Source: Prunus persica
Taxonomy: Eukaryota > Streptophyta > Magnoliopsida > Rosales > Rosaceae
Direction of reading: 5' to 3'
Assembly: GCF_000346465.2 (NCBI RefSeq)
Contig: NC_034015.1
Location: forward strand, 883,519 to 947,518
DNA: 64,000 bases
The notes under the pieces were generated by a model, which saw nothing but the letters and a program-made list of their open reading frames with translations, was not told the origin of the DNA and did not search any database. This document shows, one piece after another, positions 33,401 through 46,135 of the stretch (within the stretch, counting starts at the first letter, position 1; each line of letters opens with the position of its first letter). The position numbers were made by a program, and so were the translations under genes.

Positions 33401-36029
33401 AATTGTGGTACGCCACATATCTCTTTGGCATAAGAGAATGATGAATTGAGGCTCCCCACATATTTTGTTATATCTGGGCCGGAAACTCATGAACCCAAAT
33501 ATATGAGATATTATCGTGGCTTTTACTCAATTCATATTTCATGTCCATTTTGAAAAGGGCAAATAAATTCTGAGTTTGTGTTTAGCCCAGGCCATAAGTT
33601 CCGGGCTCCCATACGTTGAAATATGAAATTTGGGAGAGTCGATGTGGTCATTTGAACCTATAAGGCACAAGGTTCCAAACCGTCATTTTGAAAAGACGTA
33701 AAAACCACAGGTGCAAATTTTAAGAATGTACGCAATTATTATAACAGGAAAGGAGCAAGTTGAAACGCAGTTGCTCCAATCAAATTTTGCAAAGGCCATA
33801 TCTATAGGAGGAAATATGGCTACAGTTTCCAGGATCCCAATATTATCTCAGATCCCCATATTATCTTTTTCTTTCCCAGAGTCCAAAACTTCATGTGGCC
33901 TCTGATAATGTCTGTCGGCACTTTCAGCATTTTCAAGTATTATTTTCGTCAAAGCTGATCTTGCTTTACGGATTTCACGGAGCTATTTTTTCAAAAGTGC
34001 CCCGAGAATCTCGCAATTTTACTATGGTTAATTTGAAATTCACCAGTTCTACCTATTCATCTTACTTATGTATAAATGTGTTACTAATGAAATTTTCTTT
34101 GCAGAAGACATCCAGTTTTCTCCATAACTAGTGATGCGATATCTACTTGTTTTTCTTATCAGTGAGCACTTAATATGCCCGAGAAGCAAGACTATCTCTG
34201 ATCATCCAATCAGGAAGCGAGACTATCCCTGATCACGTTTCCGTCACATCCGGGAACTGTGAAGGCGACCTTATGCTCTAATCTCCTAAGGTCCTTCTAG
34301 ACTAGGAGAAATGAGAGCTTGTTGTTTGCTCCCACCAGCTTCCTTCCTTGATTGCTTACCTTACTTTGCAATCAATATCACAATCTTTGTATCTTTTCTT
34401 TCTTTTTATAACTCTCTGTTCATTAGGGATTCTATTTCTTTAGAACGAACATCCGAAGAAAGAATCCATACGGTGATCCTAACTCTAAGGGTTATTTATT
34501 TATTTTTGACAGAGAGAAGTATTGTGACTTTTTGCTCTTGCAGGATATAACTAGATCATCAAGCGTTATTGGACCGATACGAGCTTGAATGATACTTGAG
34601 AAAAGTTTCTCCCACCTAAGGATGATATAACTAGATCATCAAGCGCTACATTTACTGGGCCGATACAAGCTTGAATGATACTTGAGAAAAGTTTCTCCCA
34701 CCTAAGGATGTAAGCAATACTTGTGTTATTTTTTTGCTTATATACTTATTTGATATTTTATCTTGAAAGGTAACTAAATGGGAAGATAAGTCCAAAAGAA
34801 TGGCTTGTATGTATCCATGAATTATTAATGCAAATTTTACAGATTGCAAGTTGGATACATTGATAATACACTGCACAGATTAATGTACCATAATGACAGA
34901 TATATGGGTGCACGCCTGTTGCGTAGCAAATGATATGGATTGAAGTCCCGAAAGGACAATCCTTTGACATGTCAATATTGATATTATGCACGCCTAATGC
35001 GTAGCAAATTATATGGGTTAGAGTCCCATAATATGGGTTAAAGTCCCAGAAATTAATTGACATGTATGTATTAATCTGTGGCATGCCTGCAGCATGACAG
35101 ATATATGGGTTCTAAATGTTCCAACTCCCTAAATGGAGATTTTCCACGCCCTATGTAAAATAACGCTCCATTGGAGGTTATAATCCACATTCTCACATAA
35201 TAAAAGCCCCCTGAAGTGGCTTGGGTACCCAAAAGCAAAGAAATGCTTATAATTGATGCATGCGCATGCACATGAGAATGGTGAGATTATGAATTGATGA
35301 ATGACAATTTTTGGTTTTGGAGTAGCTACTCAAATCATCAATGGGCTGTGTTGATTGGAACCATGTTCAATTATTAAATGTCGACAATATCATTGGCCAA
35401 AATGGAATGAGGTAATTCCATTATAGATGAGAATGAACGTGAAAGAACAAACCCACAGTACGAACCCCAAAAGATGTTAATACTGAAATTTATACTTGGG
35501 TGTTCGGAATAAAAGGGAATATACCTGCCTTGTATGACACACTGTTTCTGGCAGAAACAAGGAATGTTGGGTTTTTCTCCGTATTTACAGATTCAATTGT
35601 GTCTCCCCCCCCCCTTATTACACAATTACGGAGACCAACATATTATCTTTAAGGGTTATTAAATGCACAGAGCATATCGCCAGAAGCGATTCCCTAAAGA
35701 TGTATAAATAGCTGGGTTAAAGCTAAATAATGTGTCATAAAGTTTAATCCCTTTTAACCAAAATCCGTTGAAAGGATTGACATTGCATAAAGCAAGTCCC
35801 TAAAGGACATGTGCTTGAAGCACAAAATTTGTACTCAATATTAATATGCATAAATTACCTCAGTGAGTACATTGATTATAATGTGATTGCAACACATTAT
35901 AGCTTCTGCAGAATTCATGAAATACTTGTCTCGATCGAGCATTATACCAACGAGATTCTTACTTGTACTAAGAGAGTCTTATCCGTTGGTCCTTAAATGT
36001 TTTTTCGGAAGTATACTAGACCAGATAGA
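33401..36029. other. Interior of the short-LTR element, no gene recognised
   Basis: Small open frames only. An 83-bp tandem duplication lies at about 34543-34708 (GATATAACTAGATCATCAAG). Short paired blocks ATGCGTAGCAAAT and TATGGGTTAAAGTCCCA recur at 34920-35050. No retroviral protein sequence is detectable. Confidence 0.6.
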
Positions 36030-36620
36030 GCTCAGCTCTACACTGTACTCTTTTTCCTTCATCCAGGTTTTTATCCCATTGGGTTTTTCCTGGTAAGGTT
36101 TTAACGAGGCAGTGTCACTCAAGGGTTTAGGGTATACTATGAAAGTTTTTATGGTCGCTTACTGGACAAAAGCTAGTCCTAAATTTTTCAGGGGGAGATA
36201 TTCATCAGGGGGAGAAAGGTTTTAATAAAGACCTTCATACACTGTACTCTTTTTCCTTCATCCAGGTTTTTATCCCACTGGGTTTTTCCTGGTAAGGTTT
36301 TAACGAGGCAGTGTCGCTTAAAATTGACTCACAGAAGCAGTGTCAACTACGATATTCAGAAAGGTGATCAACAGCATGACTTAAAGATATTTTTGCCAAG
36401 CATCAGGGGGAGCGCACCATCAATAAAGATCTTCAAACACCGTACTCTTTTTCCTTCGTCCGGGTTTTTATCCTACTGGGTTTTTCCTGGCAAGGTTTTA
36501 ACGAGGCAGTGTCGCACGCGCATCAATATACTTAGAATTTTATGTACATGATTATGTACTCTTTTTCCCTTTGTCCAGTTTTTGTCCCACTGGGTTTTTA
36601 CTGGCAAGGTTTTTAACGAG
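36030..36620 (+). repeat. Four repeats before the 3' polypurine tract
   Basis: CTCTTTTTCCTT...CAGGTTTTTATCCCA..GGGTTTTTCCTGG.AAGGTTTTAACGAGGCA recurs at about 36047, 36246, 36442 and 36557. Such blocks before the purine tract are common in plant copia elements; four copies is a high number. Confidence 0.8.
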
Positions 36621-36656
36621 ACATATTCTGTATCATTTGTGGTCTCCAAGGGGGAG

Positions 36657-36823
36657 TGTTGTAATAGTGGAGTCCCCAAAATACCCCCCCTCAAGTCCTA
36701 TAAATAGGGCTTCATCTTCTACTTGTATGTACAACAATCAGACAGCAATAGAAGAGGAATTCAGTTTCTATACTTCTCTCTCTCTCTCTCAATCTCCTCT
36801 CCAATTTCTCCAGTTTTATAACA
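36657..36823 (+). repeat. 3' LTR of the short-LTR element
   Basis: 167 bp, same ends as the 5' LTR, CT repeat 4 bp longer, one base change. Confidence 0.92.
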
Positions 36824-36828
36824 GTTCT

Positions 36829-37012
36829 AGGTTTTAATATTTATAATCCTGATATTATGAGACAAAGAATGAATGTGTATAAGTTTTAAGGATTTTGTAA
36901 AGTTCGCCATTATTTTCTTAGGTGATGAGTTTGTTTTACTAGTAAAAGATGGAAATGTTTTATTTTTATTTTATTTTTATGTTATTCTTATTTTTACTTT
37001 TGTTTCTATTTC

Positions 37013-37047
<35 letters not shown>

Positions 37048-38440
37048 AATCTAAGTCAGTAATATGTAAATTGATTTATGAATTAGAGGAAGTCTAGTGA
37101 GTGGACTTTTGTTTTATAAATGATTTTATGCAAATAAGTTTTATTATTTGATCTTGAACGAGTCGTTAGGATTTTTACTTTCTGAGCATGATTGTTGAAT
37201 TTCGAATATTTTTACTATATTATGCTTATATATATATTATATATATACAGTCCCGATCTCTTGGACCACAGGAGTCCAAGAGATTGTGGTCACCCACCGT
37301 TGGATATTAATCCAATGGTTCAAAATGATATATATAAATGCAATATGACATAAATGATTATTACCCGATTCAAGTCAACCGTTGAATTTACATCCAACGG
37401 TGGGTGACCATAAATCTCTTGGACTACAGGGGTCCAAGAGATCAGGACTGTATATATATATATATATATATATATAAGTTGAGCATGGCTTGGAAGTAGA
37501 AAGGATAGTGGCAACATAATTTAAGGATGGATGAGAAATGGTATTTATGATTTTCCAAGAAATGTTTTTTTTTCCTAAACCACCATAGGTACCCATGTTG
37601 CCTTTGTAATAAATATTTTCTTCGGAATAAATGGTTGCCTTCGGTTATGTTAGCACGTTTGACAGTTGCCCCACAAATCTTAGGGATATCCGGACCGTGC
37701 GGAGTGAGGAATGTGGATCAGGTTGACCAGATGTCTCCTGAATCTTGCGAGGATTGCGGCTCGGGTCGACTTTGTGTTACCAAGACCTGCGAGGATGTGT
37801 CAATGCTTTAAACTGAGTTAATGATTTATGTAAATGTGTGAATTGTTATATAAATATAACTATGCATGTTCGGTTTCTGTATGAGTATGGCATGTGAATG
37901 TCATTGAGCAAATCGCTGACTTGAGAACTTGGATGGATTTGTAATCACAATGGACAATAATAATTGACGAGATACACAAGTGCAGTATACAAAGTGAAAG
38001 AACTATGTGTGGCTTGATCCCTCAGTAAGGGTACTTAGGCAACCTAGTGTTACTAGGTGCAGCCACGAGATGGAGTGTTTGAAATTGTTAATGTACTATT
38101 GATATCTTAAAGTTGAGATCAAATTCAGCTAGCAGCACGATTTACTTGTGTTAATGAGGCCTAAGGCCATAACATTTTGATGTTTGAATGTATGTATTCT
38201 GTCATTGTGCATGCTGAACGATTGAGGACATTAAATTGCTTGTTTTATACAGGTAAAAATTTTGGGAAACGAGCAAATTATAGGGGAGACTGCTGAATTT
38301 TTGGCAGAAGTCAAACTTGAAGTCAAATTTTGATTCTAGTTAGAAGGGTATTTTGGTCAAGTGTGCTCGACACCTGCCAGGTGTCAGACACGCACAGGGT
38401 TCGGCTTAGATTCCAAAGTGAAATTTGGGTCGGGTCTTGT
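36829..38440. other. Repeat-like region, unclassified
   Basis: No coding sequence is seen. The stretch at 37980-38070 (GGCTTGATCCCTCAGTAAGG) has the look of a decayed gypsy-type LTR, but neither end nor a second copy is visible here. Contains the MITE at 37248-37450 and an ATT run near 37012. Confidence 0.4.
37248..37450. mobile_element. MITE with ~58-bp terminal inverted repeats
   Basis: 203 bp. Left end CAGTCCCGATCTCTTGGACC; right end reverse complement CAGTCCTGATCTCTTGGACC. Pairing continues to about CACCCACCGTTGGAT on both sides. Each arm itself contains a small palindrome (TCTTGGACC..AGTCCAAGAGA). It is inserted in a TATATA stretch, so the target duplication cannot be measured. No protein. 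Superfamily not assigned. Confidence 0.85.
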
Positions 38441-39190
38441 CAATACAATAGGAATACAAAAGCAATAAATGGCTATACAATGGCAATACACAAACTTCAT
38501 ACTCCCCTATAAATTTATTCAAACATAAACTTGAAAAGAAAAAAAAAGATATACGGGAGCAATACAATAGCAATACACATGCAATAAAGGGTTATACAAT
38601 GGCAATACACAAACTCCATACTTCCCCTATAAATTTATTTTAACATAAACTTGAAAACAAAGGATATAGGAGGCAATACAGTAGCAATACACAAGCAATA
38701 AAGGGCTATACAATGGCAATACACAAACACCATATCCCCCCACAAATTTATTCCAACACAGACTTGAAAAAAAAAAGGATATACAAGGGCAATACAGTAA
38801 CAATACACAAGCAATAAAGGGCTATACAATGGCAATACAAAAACTCCATACTCCCCTATAAATTTATTCCAACACAGACTTGAAAAAAATAGATATATGA
38901 GGGCAATACAGTAGCAATACACAAGCAATAAAGGGCAATACAATGGAAATACACAAACTACATTCTCCCCCTATAAATTTATTCCAACACGAACTTGAAA
39001 AAAAAGGATATAAGGAAGTAATACATTGCCAATACAAAAGCAATGAAGGGTTATGCAATGGCAGTACACAAACTCCATACTCCCCTATAAATTTATTAAA
39101 ACAGAGATTTGAAAAAACGGATATACGAGGGCAATACAGGAGCAATACACAAGCAATAAATGACTATACATATGCAATACATATCTGTCA
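38440..39190. repeat. Minisatellite, 113-120-bp unit, about 6.5 copies
   Basis: The mark ACTTGAAAA / ATTTGAAAA recurs at about 38531, 38651, 38764, 38879, 38993 and 39107. Each unit holds GCAATACA-type hexamer series, AAGCAATAAAGGGCTATACA and CCCCTATAAATTTATT. Hydrophobic open frames on the minus strand come from the repeat. Confidence 0.9.
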
Positions 39191-39720
39191 TGGCATTTGC
39201 CAATTAAATCACTAATTTGGTTACATTTGTATTTTTTTTCTTTTTTGTAAGGGGAAATGATAAAACTATGAAAACTAGTCTTTCATAAATTGATGAACTA
39301 ACAATGTTCTCTCATTACATCTTAAGATATACAGAAGAAAGTGACAAAAAACAAAAAAATTTACATCTCCTATTGGTTTTAACACATTTTATATGTATCA
39401 ACAAAATTCTAGGACATCTCAAATTACACCTGAATTTAAGCTGAAACACTACCAAAAAAACACACACTAGCCACTGATATGAATTTGTCCCCTAAGTTTA
39501 TTTTAGAGACAATAAACAATAGAGACTATGTAGCGTCTATTTTTATATCAGTATCCTAATTTGGGGTTGCTATTACTCATTGGGTAACATTTATTGGTTC
39601 AGTCCTTCCCTATTTTCCATTAAAGGTATGCTTTTTTAAGATACGAGCCAAGCCATATTGAATGGCCCCAAACTTGGGATCTGATACTTGGGGTTTCCAT
39701 TGATTATAAGATACTGTTAT
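39191..39720. other. AT-rich spacer
   Basis: No gene, RNA or clear repeat is seen. Confidence 0.5.
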
Positions 39721-39723
39721 CCC

Positions 39724-39900
39724 TAGGGGTGGGCATTAAAATCGGAATATCGAAACCATCCCGAAACTGTGCCAATCTTGTGCCATCTCGTTTGGTGTTG
39801 ACGTGTAAACAGGATGATACCGTGTCATCCCGTTACTGTTTGGCACGACATCAGTTCCAGTTTGTGATCCCGTTTGGTGCCATACCATACCGAACAATAT
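39724..39900 (+). mobile_element. hAT-like terminal fragment
   Basis: It starts TAGGGGTGGGCATTAAAATC and goes on with CCCGTTTGG/TCCCGTTACTG repeats, like the fragment ending at 3345 but in the other orientation. No matching right end is found. Confidence 0.4.
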
Positions 39901-40911
39901 ATGTAAATAATAATCCTAATTTAATTTCAGTTATTCCTCCTCTCTCTCCACAAACATTTCAACTCAGCTTTGTTTCTCCTCAGTATGTTTTCCTAAGCAA
40001 TAGCTCCCTTATTAGTTTTCCTAAGCCTAAAGGGATCTCCCTATCTATCCTGTTTCTTTCTTTCTTCTTCTTCTTCTTCTTCTTCTCCTTTTTCTCTTTC
40101 TTTCTTTTGCTTTCTCTCTCATCTAGTATGTGTATATGTGTGTCACACAAAAAAGCTATAAGAGAATTCAACGCGAAAAGGAAAAATCAGATCCCCTCCT
40201 TCACAAGTGTTAGGAAATAACGCAGATTTCCCTATAAACCAGATTAGTGAGAATGCGAAATAACAGAGGAAATAAGACACACAAATTTGATAACGGAGTT
40301 CAGCCAATTGTGCCTACGTCTCCGGACCTGCTGCAGATCATTTTACTAAAGGGAGAAAATATACAAAGTGTTTACAACACTCACAACTCTCAACTCACCC
40401 CGAATTATACTAAGAATTTTTCTCACAAAAATTCTTACACAAGCTTTTTCTCTTAAGCTTTTCTCTCAAACTCTCTCTAATTCTCTAATTCTGGGGATGC
40501 ACTACAAATGAGAGCTACGGGATTTATATAGGCTTCAAAAAACATGGGTTGCCTAAGTTAGGCACCCCTTATTTATGCATCTCCATTGATAATTGCCTAA
40601 GTTAGGCACCCCTTATTTTTAACCAAAAAATGGTTGGTGCCCATTTTCTTGACAACAAGAACCTTCCTTATTTCTCTTCATTTCCCACTCTCTCTCTCTC
40701 TCTCTTTTCAGTTTTCTATCTCTATCAATTTTGAATCAGTAACATTTATTTATAATAAAAAAATTGGTTAAAGAAAAGAAAAAACGGAGACTAGGTAAAA
40801 ATGGACCTAGCCCTTTCAAATATTACAGGGCTGCATGAAAACAAACTAACCCAAGTAGAGAAAACTGATTCTGCTTTTTTTGGGTTCCCTTATGGAATAG
40901 TGGGTGAGAGA
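39901..40911. other. Low-complexity and repeat-like stretch
   Basis: It contains a CTT microsatellite (about 40065-40090) and a TC run (40690-40707). The part from TGTTAGGAAATAACGC (about 40208) with a doubled block TTGCCTAAGTTAGGCACCCC (40548, 40594) may be an LTR remnant. No gene is recognised. Confidence 0.4.
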
Positions 40912-41112
40912 ATTTCAGGAAAATAGAGAGTTGGAACTGAAAGTACCAATAGTTTTCAAGGATTTCTGGAAAATGCTCTATGAGCATAGCAATGTGTGAT
41001 CTCATTTTTGTATGTCATCTTCTGTTTATTTTTCAATTGATTCACATTTTTGTTGCATATGTTCTTTTTTATAAGTTTTTATAGGGGATGATGTTCATTC
41101 TAACAGTTTGCC
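40912..41112 (-). repeat. Recurring exon-like module, copy C
   Basis: Nearly identical to 2903-3105 in the same orientation, with one base missing in TTGGAACTGAAAG (so the exon-like frame is shifted) and a 4-bp deletion near 41042. It borders GH3-derived sequence on its right, as the other copies do. Confidence 0.7.
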
Positions 41113-41158
41113 TCTCTCCAAACTAAATGCTAGGACAACACTTTTTTATTTTCTAAAC

Positions 41159-41765
41159 TTAATCAATATTCAAGACTTTGAGACTAGGATTAGAAAAGAA
41201 AAGTAAGGGAAATGTTAGTATGGTTGAAGGCATATCTACTTGCCTGGTAGCTCCAAGGCCAACATTGTGGGGAAAGATTGTTGCCTTGTAGACATTGTTG
41301 TGGCCATGAACAGCATCAATACCATAAATCAATGGAATTCCAAGCCGAGTTGATAAAGAAGCCTTTTGAAAATCATTCACCAGTTTAACCCAAGTTTCTG
41401 CAGAACCCTTTTGTACTCTTAACATTCACAACCCCACTTAATATACTCCCTGCCCAAAACAAATTTCTTCTTCCCTTAAACAAAACTTACCTACATAAAA
41501 TTAGACTTTTGATTCCAGTGATAGAGAAAAGAAAAGAAAAATGGAAGTCATGTTTACCAATGAAGTACTTCTTCATCACCTCAGCTGATCAACACGGCTA
41601 TCTATCTGCACCATTTGGCCAATCTTTTCCTCCAAAGTCATCCGGCTCATCAGATCCTTGATTCTAGTATTTAATATTTAATGTATTCTGCTTCTGCTAT
41701 CGCTATGCTGCAGAAAGATAAGAGAAGCAGCCCCGCCAAGAAGACGGGAAGTCTGGCCATTTCCT
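41159..41765 (-). pseudogene. GH3 beta-glucosidase, 5' part, broken
   Basis: Exon 1 (start 41755) reads MARLPVFLAGLLLLSFCS to AEAEYIKY then a stop, where a short deletion removed the KDPKQPL region. [13 protein letters not shown] follows, and the frame shifts before VMKKYFIG. Exon 2 (41423-41247) keeps [20 protein letters not shown] and ends ATR before the unusual GC donor shared with the intact gene. Nothing downstream of exon 2 remains. Upstream sequence to about 42420 also matches the intact gene's leader, so this is a truncated tandem copy. The signal-peptide region is still readable. Confidence 0.9.
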
Positions 41766-42760
41766 GTCCCAAAATATTTACACATGAATCAATACCCAAG
41801 TAGAAAAGCCACTTTAAGGTAGGAAGAGGAATGATCAACCAAAATTAAGAAAAAGTAGACACTCTACAACCAGAAATGAAACAGTTAAAGGTGAACCTTT
41901 TTTTTTTTTTTTTTTTTTTTAAAGAAAAGTATTAAGCAACCATCTTACTATGTTTAAAGAGAAAGAAATCAAAAGGACCCTTATATTGAAGTAGAGAATT
42001 AAAGAGCACCCAGTTTTTAAGACACTAAAAGACAATAAAAAAGTTACATTTCTTCAAGTCAGAAACAGAACACATGCATAGTAGCTGTTTGGTTTCTAAG
42101 AAAACAAAGGAAAATTTAAAGAGAATTGTGACTATGAATTTATATATATGGTTTCTTGCCATTTCCTGATTAAACCCAACTGAGAGCTCTGTAATTGAAT
42201 CACCACTAGGCTCAGTTGAATGGAGGACTCCATCATTCTGGAAACTAAAAGTTTCTTGTTTCTCAGCAAACAAACATGACATTAAAGAACTTGCATGTGG
42301 AACAAGAAACACTAGAAAGTGAGAAAGAAGCAAAAGAGACCAAGAGGCAATACCTCTGCTCGGTTGAAGGAAGAGAGTGAGAGGCAGAGAGAGTTGCATG
42401 AAAAATGTAAAATTGGGACTTAAAAAAAAGCAGCTTTGTCTTGATTTACCAAACCCCTTTTCATTCAGAATTTTTAAAATAAGCTGCTTATTTTAAAAGC
42501 ACAGCAACCCTTCAAAGGAAGTTGGCTGTCAAGTCAATTGATTGAAAGCTTTGATATGATACTTTTATCTTAGCGGGTGCAGAAAACTGACTTCTAGGAA
42601 CGTAAACTTGTTTGCTTCTTCATTCATGTACTCGTAAATTATCTGCTACTCTCTATTGTTCCAATTACCTAAGCAGTAATACTTAAAGAGAGCAAGAAAC
42701 GCCTTTAATTCAGAAAATGCTAAACAGAGCAACATCTAATATAACCTTGACTTGTATAGG
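41766..42760 (-). other. Leader/promoter homologue of the broken GH3 copy
   Basis: Stretches such as CATTTCTTCAAGTC (42050) and AAGAACTTGCATGTGGAACA (42284) match 48180 and 48481 upstream of the intact gene. No gene is seen beyond this. Confidence 0.6.
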
Positions 42761-42764
42761 ACCC

Positions 42765-42842
42765 CATGGCACGTTGGTGGTGTGTGTAAGAAACCCCCTC
42801 CCTTTCCAGTTTAGACTATCGATTGTATTAAAAAAATATAAT
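42765..42842 (+). repeat. SINE-like 3' tail
   Basis: CCAGTTTAGACTATCGATTG followed by TATTAAAAAAATATA resembles the 3' end of plant SINEs of the Au kind, and matches 54168-54215 (TAGTTTAGACTATCACTTGT plus A-rich tail). The pol III boxes are not clear here. Confidence 0.4.
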
Positions 42843-42929
42843 AATCATAAATTACTGAATTAAATAGTTAAACAACAACCAATCACTCCAAGTTGAAGGC
42901 TATATGAGCGTCTGTCAGAAGGGGCTAGT

Positions 42930-43265
42930 AATAAAATGGCATAACAACTTATTTTATACTGTACTAGAAAAATATAAGACCAAATGCACGGATGATCATG
43001 TACATGGCCAAGACTTGTGAAATTATCTGCAATCATATTTTCTTCTCTGAAGATATGTCGAACGCAAAAAGTGAAGATTTGGTTCAGCATATGCCAAATA
43101 TTCTGGATGACAGAACGAATATTCCACGGTAGTCGGATATCTTTATTGACAATTTGCAAAACCTTTTAATCTCTCTCAATCTCTATATTGGATAGTCGTA
43201 ATCTAAGAGCACACTGACGAGCATGACGAAGAGCCAACGCTTTTAATGTAAGTGTATCCATGACT
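42930..43265 (-). pseudogene. RNase H domain fragment of a LINE-like element
   Basis: On the minus strand LTLKALALRHARQCALRLRL, then IQNIWHMLNQIFTFCVRHIF and REENMIADNFTSLG match the C-terminal RNase H (RVT_3 type) of plant LINEs, whose usual end is REAN.VADALA.LG. The two parts are split by a stop. No reverse transcriptase is nearby. Confidence 0.65.
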
Positions 43266-43517
43266 TGTATCTCACAACATATGAACTAGTCATGTTAAAC
43301 ATTGCTAAAGCATTACCATAATTTCCAATGCAATACGAATACTTATGAATGAATGTTAGTTCACTAGAATGCATGTCTGAAAAATATACCTATTGGAGTC
43401 ATTGAGAAACTTTACTTACGAATTTAAATTAAAGGCTCATAAATGAATAAGCCTCTAATTAATAATTTTATTATTCAGATAAATAACCATCCATTTTGAA
43501 GAGTACTACATGAATAC

Positions 43518-46089
43518 CTAGTTGAAATGGGTGGGGGTTGTAGTGAGGCCAAATCCAAATGGGAAGAGAGGGTCATAATGTGCATCTCCAACATTCATAG
43601 GTAGCTGATCGACTGTTTTGAACCAAGTGCGAGAAAGCTTTCCAGTGAAACCATAGTCACCAAATAAAACATCAGCTACTCCTTGGCCTTCAGTTCCTGG
43701 AAGCCAAGCTGTGACAAGGGCATCAATCGAAGCAACATAGGGTTGGATCACAACAGGACGGCCGGAGATGACAATAACAACACATTTCACAGTGCCGCAA
43801 ACATTAGTGATGGTGGTCGGGCCAGGGTCGGGGATTGTCAAATTTAAGCTGTCACCAAATGTCTCGGCATATGGATGTTCTCCAACTACAACAATGGCAT
43901 ACGAGATATTATTTGACTTCACAAAGTCAGCGTCAGGATTCTCTTTGTAGACTACTTGTGCTTTTGGATCCACTGTGTTCTTTATGGCAGTAAGAATTGT
44001 GGTACCTGTTGAAAAAAAAAAAAAATCAGTTTCATGTAAGATTTTAGTTGTCCCTGTCAGGCCTCAGACAAACATGTCTCCAGTCCTTTATTTTTCAAAA
44101 TAGGTTTTGATCATAGTATAAAAGCTCTTCGCTGCAGTACCATTAGGTTGACATTATCTTTTACTATAATGAGGACCAATTTTTCGAGCACCAAAAAGAT
44201 AAGGCTCTCAAAAACACCTTCTATGAGATTGTTTCTTGTTGAAGAAAAGTTTCATATAAGATTTTAGTAGTCCTGCCAGGCCTCATAGGCAAACATTCAG
44301 TCCTCTTCTATTGAGCTAGAAATTTGATTTTGACAATCCGAACCGTCTAGTTTTCAAATCTTCATTCATAGATCATCCTTGCCAAAAAAAAAATTAGACA
44401 AATTGAAAACATGTAACTTTTTCCAATGACCATTATCCTTTATCTTTTAAAATAGGTTTTGATCATAGTATAAAAGCTCTTCTGTGCAGTACCATTAGGT
44501 CAACTCCAAATAATGATGACTTTCACACACCCAAAAGAGGAGGCTCTCAATTTACCTTCTGTGAGATTGTTGCCACTTAATCCCTGCCACTCAATAGTCC
44601 ACCCACCACACTGATAGCCAAGATTATCTGCATGACTGCCAGCTACAAGTATTTTTGATGTCTTCTTGGGAAGGGGTAGCAATGGCTTTTCAGCAGATTC
44701 ACCATTCTTTAGCAGCACCAGCGATCTCCTCACAGCTTCCCTAGCCAGTTCTCTATGTTCCTGTGAAATTAGTAATACAAAACACAAGATTAAGTTTTCC
44801 ACATTAGGATTGCTTGTAGAATGGTGTCAAGTTTATCAATAGCTACCTGACTGCCAAGCTGGTGGACCAGGCTCATATCAGCGAATGGTTCCTCAAATAA
44901 GCCCATGACAAACTTAACTCGCAAAATTCTCTTTACTGCATCATCAATTCTGCTCATGGGAATGATCTTATTTTTCACCAGGAAGGTTAAACCGTCAATG
45001 AATTCCATATAGTTGTATGGAACCATGACCTTTCAGATGCAGAGAAATAGGTGTGTTAGAAGTCAACTAACTAACATCATCAAGTTATTCAATTTAATTT
45101 AAGAAAGAAAGAAAGAAGAAAAAAAAAATGCCAACAAAAAGAGATGCAGATTATTACCATGTCAATGCCAGCATTGATTCCTGCCTGAATTGAATAAGAG
45201 TAGTTGGCATGAGGTGGAGAGGTGATCCTATCAATACCCTCCCAATCTGAAATGACAAAACCCTGAAACAATCCACAAGGTTGTACAATAATGCTTTAGT
45301 TTTTAAATTGATATTAGTGAAACGGACCAAGAACGGAAATAAAAACAGAAATATGATTTTACCCTGAAACGTAGCGTATTCTTAAGGAAGGCAGTGACAA
45401 GATCATGATTAGCATGCATCTTTACTCCATTCCAGCTTGAGTAGGATACCATAATGGTTGCCACACCCTTGATAATTGAGTTATAGTAGCCTGGCATGTG
45501 AATGCTGAGCAAGCCGTGTCTGTTAATCACAGTGTTATTCTCATTGATGCCTTTGGTTGTTCCACCGTCACCCACAAAATGCTTTGCACAAGCTGCAACC
45601 TTTTTACTTCCAACAGAAATAACAGAATATTATAAACAAAATAGCTTGTAAAATTAATAACAAACTTATTGTTTGGAATCAAAAAATTATTAATGATTTT
45701 TAGATAATGTGTAACGAGAACTGGAATCGTAAATACGCCCTTTCCTCTATGGTGATTGATAATTCTAATTACTAATATTAACAGTCCCTTTATGCACAAA
45801 TCAGAGTGCAACAATATGGGGAGAACAGTAGCCTTTGCAACCATAGTAAATTAACTTTGCAGTTCCTAGAGTACCTACTGATATTTCTCTGAAGGAGCTT
45901 AAATGCACTCTTCATCTCTTACTTTATTCAATAACCAACACCACCCCACTCCAAAGATAAGGATAAAAACAAAGATAAAGAAAAAGGAAAGGGAAGGGAA
46001 GGAATTCCTATAGGAACCAAGGATGCCGTACTGGATTTATGTGGGCCAATAAAGCAAACTAGGACCAAATCAAACTTCATACTATAGGA

Positions 46090-46135
<46 letters not shown>

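Larger units (their letters stand above)
30663..36823 (+). mobile_element. Non-autonomous short-LTR retrotransposon carrying host gene fragments
   Basis: LTRs of 163 bp (30663-30825) and 167 bp (36657-36823) start TGTTGTAATAG and end TTTTATAACA. The target duplication GTTCT is at 30658-30662 and 36824-36828. The 5' LTR is followed by CGTTATCAGCACGA, a primer-site-like sequence common after copia LTRs. The 3' LTR is preceded by the purine tract CCAAGGGGGAG. LTR differences are one base (ATGCCCC/ATACCCC) and a 4-bp CT-repeat length change, so it is young. No gag or pol is present in the 5.8-kb interior. It holds host-gene-like pieces at 30898-32110 and several tandem repeats, so it must depend on another copia element. 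Confidence 0.9.

Noticed and set aside
38635..39145. Hydrophobic minus-strand frames resembling membrane peptides
   Set aside because: Produced by the minisatellite; the same residues repeat with the 115-bp unit.
40208..40690. Possible LTR starting TGTTAGGAAATAACGC
   Set aside because: No second LTR, target duplication or primer site found; left as unclassified.
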